18,077 bases of DNA from an uncultured Erwinia sp. (GTDB taxonomy: Bacteria > Pseudomonadota > Gammaproteobacteria > Enterobacterales > Enterobacteriaceae), in NCBI GenBank assembly GCA_946221915.1, contig CAMIKG010000085.1:1-18077 (forward strand). The letters run 5' to 3'. The notes below the pieces were generated by a model that was not told the origin of the DNA, ran no database searches, and saw only the letters and a program-made list of their open reading frames with translations. Positions 14,331 to 18,077 of the stretch are shown here, in pieces. The translations under genes were made by a program, and so were the position numbers. Positions within the stretch are counted from its first letter, which is position 1, and every line of letters begins with the position of its first letter.

Positions 14331-14359
14331 TTGTAAATGCATATTCATTCGATTAGATT
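14331..14359 (+). promoter_or_regulatory. argF promoter overlapped by ARG boxes
   Basis: TTGTAA (14331-14336) and TAGATT (14354-14359) are separated by 17 bp, a reasonable sigma-70 promoter. Both ArgR boxes cover it, so ArgR with arginine would exclude RNA polymerase. Confidence 0.6.
14336..14353. promoter_or_regulatory. ARG box 1 (ArgR operator)
   Basis: Matches about 15 of 18 positions of the ArgR consensus WNTGAATWWWWATTCANW. It lies 3 bp from box 2, the usual spacing for a pair of ARG boxes bound by one hexamer. Confidence 0.75.
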
Positions 14360-14374
14360 GAATTTTAATTCATT
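14357..14374. promoter_or_regulatory. ARG box 2 (ArgR operator), perfect consensus match
   Basis: ATTGAATTTTAATTCATT fits all 18 positions of the ArgR consensus and is a near-perfect palindrome. It lies downstream of box 1 and overlaps the -10 region of argF. Confidence 0.88.
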
Positions 14375-14397
14375 CATAGCGAGACACGGAGTGCTGT

Positions 14398-15408
14398 ATG
14401 AGTCAGTTCCATCAACGTCATTTCCTCAGGCTGCTTGATTTTACTCCGGCAGAAATTAACGCTCTGCTGGCGCTGGCCGCCTCACTAAAAAGCGCGAAAA
14501 AAAACGGTGAAGAAGTTCAGCATCTGAAAGGCAAAAATATTGCGCTCATCTTCGAAAAAGACTCGACCCGCACCCGATGCTCTTTCGAAGTTGCCGCATT
14601 CGATCAGGGCGCGAACGTTACCTACCTCGGGCCAAGCGGCAGCCAGATCGGCCATAAAGAGTCGATTAAAGATACCGCGCGCGTACTGGGCCGCATGTAT
14701 CACGGCATCCAGTATCGCGGCCATGGTCAGGAGATCGTCGAAACGCTGGCTGAGCATGCTGGCGTGCCAGTGTGGAACGGCCTGACCAACGAATTTCACC
14801 CGACGCAACTGCTGGCCGACCTGCTGACCATGCAGGAACATTTGCCAGAGAAATCGCTGAAAGAGATGACTTTAGTCTATGTCGGCGATGCGCGTAACAA
14901 TATGGGCAACACCATGCTGGAAGCCGCCGCGCTGGTGGGCCTCGATCTGCGCCTGGTCGCGCCTAAAAGCTGCTGGCCGGACAATGCGCTGGTGGAAGAG
15001 TGCCGTCAGGCAGCAGAAGCCACTGGCGGGAAGATCACCCTGACTGAAGATATCGCTGAAGGCGTGAAAGGCGCGGATTTCATCTACACGGATGTGTGGG
15101 TATCGATGGGCGAGCCAAAAGAGGTGTGGCAGGAGCGTATCGCACTGCTGCGTAAATACCAGGTGAACAGCGCGATGCTGCAGCTGACCGGCAACCCACA
15201 GGTAAAATTCCTGCACTGCCTGCCCGCCTTCCATGACGATCAGACCACGCTGGGTCAGCAGATGGCGCAACAGTACGATCTGAAAGGCGGAATGGAAGTC
15301 ACGGATGAAGTGTTTGAATCCGCGCACAGCGTGGTATTCGACCAGGCGGAAAACCGTCTGCACACTATCAAGGCGGTAATGGTGGCGACGCTGGCAAAAC
15401 ACCACTAA
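14398..15408 (+). CDS. argF: Ornithine carbamoyltransferase
   Basis: A 336-aa enzyme that makes citrulline from ornithine and carbamoyl phosphate in arginine synthesis. Catalytic signatures are all present: carbamoyl phosphate loop Ser56-Thr-Arg-Thr-Arg60, His134 in HPTQLLAD, the ornithine-binding DVWVSMGE (Ser236-Met-Gly) and HCLP (His273 to Pro276) with the ornithine-binding Cys274. Length matches the anabolic enterobacterial enzyme. GGAG lies upstream of the ATG. Two ARG boxes overlap the promoter, so arginine represses it through ArgR. E. coli K-12 has argF and argI; by position this gene corresponds to argI, so the symbol argF/argI is a matter of naming. Confidence 0.96.
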   Translation: MSQFHQRHFLRLLDFTPAEINALLALAASLKSAKKNGEEVQHLKGKNIALIFEKDSTRTRCSFEVAAFDQGANVTYLGPSGSQIGHKESIKDTARVLGRMYHGIQYRGHGQEIVETLAEHAGVPVWNGLTNEFHPTQLLADLLTMQEHLPEKSLKEMTLVYVGDARNNMGNTMLEAAALVGLDLRLVAPKSCWPDNALVEECRQAAEATGGKITLTEDIAEGVKGADFIYTDVWVSMGEPKEVWQERIALLRKYQVNSAMLQLTGNPQVKFLHCLPAFHDDQTTLGQQMAQQYDLKGGMEVTDEVFESAHSVVFDQAENRLHTIKAVMVATLAKHH

Positions 15409-15444
15409 TCGCCCACCGCAGGAAAGATTTCAGCACCATCCTTC

Positions 15445-15474
15445 GCACCACCTGAAAACGCCCGCAGGTGGTGC
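15445..15474. other. Perfect 10-bp hairpin after argF
   Basis: GCACCACCTG (15445-15454) pairs with CAGGTGGTGC (15465-15474) around a 10-nt loop, 36 bp after the argF stop. The sequence after it is GC-rich without a T-run, so it is more likely an mRNA 3'-end stem than a standard terminator. Confidence 0.6.
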
Positions 15475-15545
15475 GGCCCGCCCGCAAAATCACGGCTGTG
15501 CAGAGGGTGAGACAAGCGCTACACCAGCTGAGTACAGCATAACGA

Positions 15546-15561
15546 AAGCAAACGTTTTCGC
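15546..15561. promoter_or_regulatory. Candidate PurR operator upstream of pyrL-pyrB
   Basis: AAGCAAACGTTTTCGC contains the PurR core GCAAACGTTTTC exactly. It abuts the -35 element of the pyrL promoter, a position suited to repression. The match is by consensus from memory. Confidence 0.55.
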
Positions 15562-15589
15562 TTGCCGCAATGAGCTGATTGAGTATAAT
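15562..15589 (+). promoter_or_regulatory. pyrL-pyrBI promoter
   Basis: TTGCCG (15562-15567) and a perfect TATAAT (15584-15589) are 16 bp apart, about 26 bp ahead of the leader peptide start codon. Confidence 0.75.
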
Positions 15590-15614
15590 GCCCGACAATT
15601 TGCCGGGAGGAAGT

Positions 15615-15773
15615 ATGCCGCTGAGCGCCGTAAACATCATTGCTCAACCACGTCTGCACGCAGGCGGGGCGCCCGTTTCCTCCCGTTGCCTAACCGATCT
15701 GAAAAAAAGCCCCTCATTGCAGGGGCTTTTTTTTGTCCGTCATCCGGCACGTCCTGAGGAGAGTGGAACATGA
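15615..15773 (+). CDS. pyrL: pyrBI operon leader peptide PyrL
   Basis: A 52-aa leader peptide starting at an ATG with a strong GGAGGAAG ribosome binding site. It reads through the attenuator hairpin, encoding SPSLQGLFFVRHP there, comparable to the end of E. coli PyrL (LNRGAFFCPGVRR). The stop overlaps the pyrB start (ATGA at 15770-15773), so leader translation may couple directly to pyrB. Known mechanism: when UTP is low, RNA polymerase pauses in a U-rich part of the leader, the ribosome catches up and prevents the terminator from forming. An in-frame upstream codon at 15579 would give a longer frame but lies within the promoter -10 region and is rejected. Confidence 0.8.
   Translation: MPLSAVNIIAQPRLHAGGAPVSSRCLTDLKKSPSLQGLFFVRHPARPEESGT
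15702..15734 (+). terminator. pyrBI attenuator (intrinsic terminator)
   Basis: GCCCCT (15709-15714) and AGGGGC (15721-15726) form the stem with a 6-nt loop, preceded by seven A residues and followed by eight T residues. It lies inside the pyrL reading frame and closely matches the E. coli pyrBI attenuator. Confidence 0.92.
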
Positions 15774-16705
15774 CCAATCCGCTGTATCACAAGCATATCA
15801 TTTCAATCAACGACTTAAGCCGTGAAGAGCTGGAACTGGTGCTGAAAACCGCCGCCAGCCTGAAAGCCAGCCCGCAGCCGGAGCTGCTGAAGCACAAGGT
15901 GATCGCCAGTTGCTTCTTTGAAGCCTCGACCCGCACCCGCCTGTCGTTTGAAACGGCGATGCACCGTCTGGGCGCGTCGGTTGTGGGTTTTGCCGATGGC
16001 AGCAACACCTCGCTGGGCAAGAAAGGCGAAACCCTCGCCGACACCATTTCGGTGATTGGCACCTACGTTGACGCCATCGTGATGCGCCACCCGCAGGAAG
16101 GCGCAGCGCGCCTGGCGACCGAATTCTCCGGCGGCGTGCCGATCCTCAACGCGGGTGACGGCGCCAACCAGCACCCTACCCAGACGCTGCTCGATCTCTT
16201 CACCATCCAGGAAACACAGAGCCGTCTGAACAAGCTAAATGTCGCCATGGTCGGCGACCTGAAGTATGGCCGTACCGTACACTCACTGGCGCAGGCGCTG
16301 GCGAAGTTCGACGGTAACCGCTTCTTCTTTATCGCGCCGGACGCGCTGGCGATGCCAGCCTACATCACCGATATGCTGGATGAGCAGGGCATTGCCTGGA
16401 GCCGCCATGACAGCATTGAAGAAGTCGTTCCACAGGTAGACATCCTGTATATGACGCGCGTGCAGAAAGAGCGCCTCGACCCGTCCGAGTACGCCAATGT
16501 GAAGGCGCAATTTATCCTGCGCGCCAGCGACCTGGAAGGCGCACGCGACAATATGAAAGTCCTGCATCCGCTGCCACGTATTGATGAGATCACCACCGAT
16601 GTCGACGATACGCCGCACGCCTGGTACTTCCAGCAGGCTGGCAACGGCATCTACGCCCGGCAGGCACTGCTGGCGCTGGTACTGAATCGCGAACTGGCTC
16701 TGTAA
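15770..16705 (+). CDS. pyrB: Aspartate carbamoyltransferase catalytic subunit
   Basis: A 311-aa catalytic chain that makes N-carbamoyl-L-aspartate from aspartate and carbamoyl phosphate, the committed step of pyrimidine synthesis. Signatures: Ser53-Thr-Arg-Thr-Arg57, the mobile 80s loop SLGKKGE with Lys85 (counted with Met1), His135 in HPTQTLLD, VGDLKYGRTVHSL, and the 240s loop region TRVQKERLDPSEY. GAGGAGAG is the ribosome binding site. It pairs with pyrI 11 bp downstream to form the allosteric holoenzyme. Expression is controlled by the attenuator just ahead of the gene. Confidence 0.98.
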   Translation: MTNPLYHKHIISINDLSREELELVLKTAASLKASPQPELLKHKVIASCFFEASTRTRLSFETAMHRLGASVVGFADGSNTSLGKKGETLADTISVIGTYVDAIVMRHPQEGAARLATEFSGGVPILNAGDGANQHPTQTLLDLFTIQETQSRLNKLNVAMVGDLKYGRTVHSLAQALAKFDGNRFFFIAPDALAMPAYITDMLDEQGIAWSRHDSIEEVVPQVDILYMTRVQKERLDPSEYANVKAQFILRASDLEGARDNMKVLHPLPRIDEITTDVDDTPHAWYFQQAGNGIYARQALLALVLNRELAL

Positions 16706-16716
16706 GGGGAAACATT

Positions 16717-17181
16717 ATGACGCACGATAACAAACTGCAGGTTGAAGCGATTAAACGCGGCACGGTGATTGACCATATCCCGGCGCAGGTTGGCTTTAAA
16801 TTACTGACCCTGTTTCGCCTGACGGAAACCGATCAACGCATCACCATCGGTCTCAACCTGCCCTCAGGCGAACTGGGCCGCAAAGATCTGATTAAGATCG
16901 AAAACACCTTCCTCACTGACGATCAGATCAACCAACTGGCGGTCTATGCGCCGCACGCTACCGTTAATCGCATCGACGAATATGAAGTGGTCGGCAAGAT
17001 CTCCCCGACGCTGCCGGATCGCATTGAGCGCGTGCTGACCTGCCCGAACGGCAACTGCATCAGCCGCAGCGAACCGGTCTGGTCCAGCTTTGCGGTCAAA
17101 GAGCGCCAGGGCGACGTGCACCTGAAATGCAAATATTGCGAGAAAGAGTTTGCTCATCAGGTGGTGCTGGCAAACTGGTAA
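16717..17181 (+). CDS. pyrI: Aspartate carbamoyltransferase regulatory subunit
   Basis: A 154-aa regulatory chain. The N-terminal allosteric domain binds CTP/ATP/UTP (KLQVEAIKRGTVIDHIPAQVG, about residues 6-26). The C-terminal zinc domain has the four cysteines Cys109 and Cys114 (TCPNGNC) and Cys138 and Cys141 (KCKYC) that hold zinc and contact PyrB. Length and order match E. coli pyrI. A hairpin follows the stop and may mark the end of the pyrBI transcript or the ridA promoter. Confidence 0.98.
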   Translation: MTHDNKLQVEAIKRGTVIDHIPAQVGFKLLTLFRLTETDQRITIGLNLPSGELGRKDLIKIENTFLTDDQINQLAVYAPHATVNRIDEYEVVGKISPTLPDRIERVLTCPNGNCISRSEPVWSSFAVKERQGDVHLKCKYCEKEFAHQVVLANW

Positions 17182-17189
17182 TCGCCACT

Positions 17190-17210
17190 GTCCTCCCTAT
17201 AATGGAGGAC
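17190..17210. other. Hairpin with TATAAT in the loop between pyrI and ridA
   Basis: GTCCTCC (17190-17196) pairs with GGAGGAC (17204-17210) around CTATAAT. The loop contains a perfect -10 hexamer (17198-17203). No good -35 element and no T-run were found, so its role, promoter or 3' stem, stays open. Confidence 0.5.
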
Positions 17211-17312
17211 GTTGTGCCCCTCTGAAACACGCCCACACTGCGGCGGAAATCAGGGGGTTAACGCCTTATTTTGCCAGGGCGGCGCTGTCCGCCTCTACCA
17301 TCAGGAGAAGTT

Positions 17313-17699
17313 ATGTCGCGCGAAATCAGTACGGAAAAAGCACCCGCCGCTATCGGACCTTATGTTCAGGGTGTGGATCTTGGCAGTATGATCATGACTT
17401 CCGGCCAAATTCCGGTCGATCCAAAAACCGGTGCGGTTTCTGACGATATTTCCGCGCAGGCGCGCCAGTCGCTGGAAAACGTAAAAGCGATCGTCGAAGC
17501 CGCCGGTCTGAAAGTGGGCGATATCGTGAAAACCACCGTGTTTGTTAAAGATCTCAATGACTTCAGCACGGTGAATGCCGCCTATGAAGCCTTCTTCACC
17601 GAGCATAACGCCAGCTTCCCTGCCCGCTCCTGTGTCGAAGTGGCGCGCCTGCCAAAAGACGTGAAGATCGAAATTGAGGCCATCGCGGTACGCCGCTAA
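17313..17699 (+). CDS. ridA: 2-iminobutanoate/2-iminopropanoate deaminase RidA
   Basis: A 128-aa RidA/YjgF protein that hydrolyses the reactive enamine/imine intermediates released by PLP enzymes such as threonine dehydratase, yielding 2-keto acids and ammonia. The catalytic Arg105 is present in FPARSCVEVARLP, and GPYVQGVDLGSMIMTSGQIP and the C-terminal IEIEAIAVRR fit the trimeric family. The ATG at 17313 has AGGAGAAG upstream; an in-frame earlier ATG at 17271 would add 14 residues not found in the family. It lies 131 bp after pyrI, the usual enterobacterial order. Confidence 0.96.
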   Translation: MSREISTEKAPAAIGPYVQGVDLGSMIMTSGQIPVDPKTGAVSDDISAQARQSLENVKAIVEAAGLKVGDIVKTTVFVKDLNDFSTVNAAYEAFFTEHNASFPARSCVEVARLPKDVKIEIEAIAVRR

Positions 17700-17758
17700 G
17701 CCCGGTCCAGGGACGTGTCAGCCAGACTGTTACACTGGCAGGTATCACCGTTCACATC

Positions 17759-17855
17759 CCCTCCCCATAAAATGTGGGAGGGCAAGGGAGAGGGAACAAA
17801 TGGCACTGAGTTGCTGGCTCCCCCATCCCAGCCTTCCCCCGCCTCGCGGGGAAGG
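17759..17855. repeat. Second copy of the double-hairpin REP-like element
   Basis: The left stem pairs CCCTCCC (17759-17765) with GGGAGGG (17776-17782). The right stem pairs CCTTCCCC (17832-17839) with GGGGAAGG (17848-17855). The core shares CACTGAGTTGCT-like and CTCCCCCATCC segments with the element at 4100-4198. No gene is seen here. Confidence 0.72.
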
Positions 17856-17873
17856 AGCAGTCAGTGCACATTT

Positions 17874-18077
17874 GCCAGACAACTTTCCCACAGGTCCCAC
17901 CCAGGTCCGATATTAGGGGAAACACGGCGATGGCTCCGTAGCGGCTTGCCCGCGCAGGACCGCGCCGTGGTCGCCCCGGGTATCTCGATCAGCCAGACGA
18001 TACCCCCACAGGCCACACCCAGGCCCGATATTAGGGGAAACACGGCGATGGCTCCGTAGCGGCCTGCCCGCGCAGGA
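17874..18077. repeat. Tandem repeat of 118-bp period, running off the window
   Basis: The unit from 17874 recurs from 17992. About 77 of the 86 comparable bases are identical, including an unbroken stretch around ATTAGGGGAAACACGGCGAT. The second unit is cut by the window end, so more copies may follow. Open frames crossing the repeat show no family resemblance. The rest of 17700-18077 holds no gene. Confidence 0.85.

Noticed and set aside
15579..15614. Extension of pyrL upstream to 15579
   Set aside because: The extension starts within the -10 region of the promoter; the ATG at 15615 has a strong ribosome binding site.
17715..18059. Open frames across the terminal repeat region
   Set aside because: They cross tandem repeats and hairpins, have no motif and no ribosome binding site; best treated as non-coding.

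Overview
The window reads as an ordinary enterobacterial chromosome segment (GC-rich, Enterobacterales gene content). Erwiniaceae such as Pantoea or a relative is my best guess, because the argF/pyrBI neighbourhood is typical of Enterobacterales, miaE is present (E. coli K-12 lacks it), and GC-rich hairpin repeats fill several gaps. The genus cannot be fixed from the sequence alone. No phage, transposase, tRNA, rRNA or CRISPR was seen.

Layout. (1) Positions 1-2005: an AzlC/AzlD-type branched-chain amino acid exporter pair on the minus strand (azlD cut by the window edge), divergent from an AraC-family regulator. (2) Positions 2041-9832, all minus strand: a nine-gene catabolic operon. In transcription order it encodes a lone PRD-domain protein, a glycine-rich SFCGS protein, a DUF4312 protein, a DUF4311 membrane protein, a DUF4310 membrane protein, a binuclear amidohydrolase/deacetylase, a DgaE-type PLP ammonia-lyase, a DgaF-type KDGP aldolase and a PRD/EIIB/EIIA-containing transcription regulator. 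Its leader (9833-10144) carries a perfect 20-bp palindrome and a CRP-like site. (3) Positions 10145-12690: cybC (cytochrome b562), pmbA/tldE and divergent yjgA/darP, a conserved enterobacterial block. (4) Positions 12710-14233: miaE and rraB, separated by a 324-bp gap holding a long inverted repeat and three direct repeats. (5) Positions 14398-17699, plus strand: argF with two ARG boxes, the pyrL leader with its attenuator, pyrB, pyrI and ridA. (6) Positions 17700-18077: non-coding hairpin repeats and a 118-bp tandem repeat running off the end.

How the genes work together. The argF, pyrB and pyrI products use carbamoyl phosphate for arginine and pyrimidine synthesis; RidA clears reactive enamine/imine intermediates. 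The operon at 2041-9832 is the most interesting part. Its enzymes suggest deacylation of an N-acylated amino sugar acid, ammonia elimination to 2-keto-3-deoxygluconate 6-phosphate, and cleavage to pyruvate and glyceraldehyde 3-phosphate. No sugar kinase and no recognisable PTS permease is encoded. The two membrane proteins and two small soluble proteins of unknown function therefore look like an uncharacterised transporter, possibly a divergent phosphotransferase-type system, watched by two PRD proteins. I recall from memory the same gene set in Enterococcus faecalis (around EF_0829 to EF_0839) and Aeromonas hydrophila, where the function is also listed as unknown.
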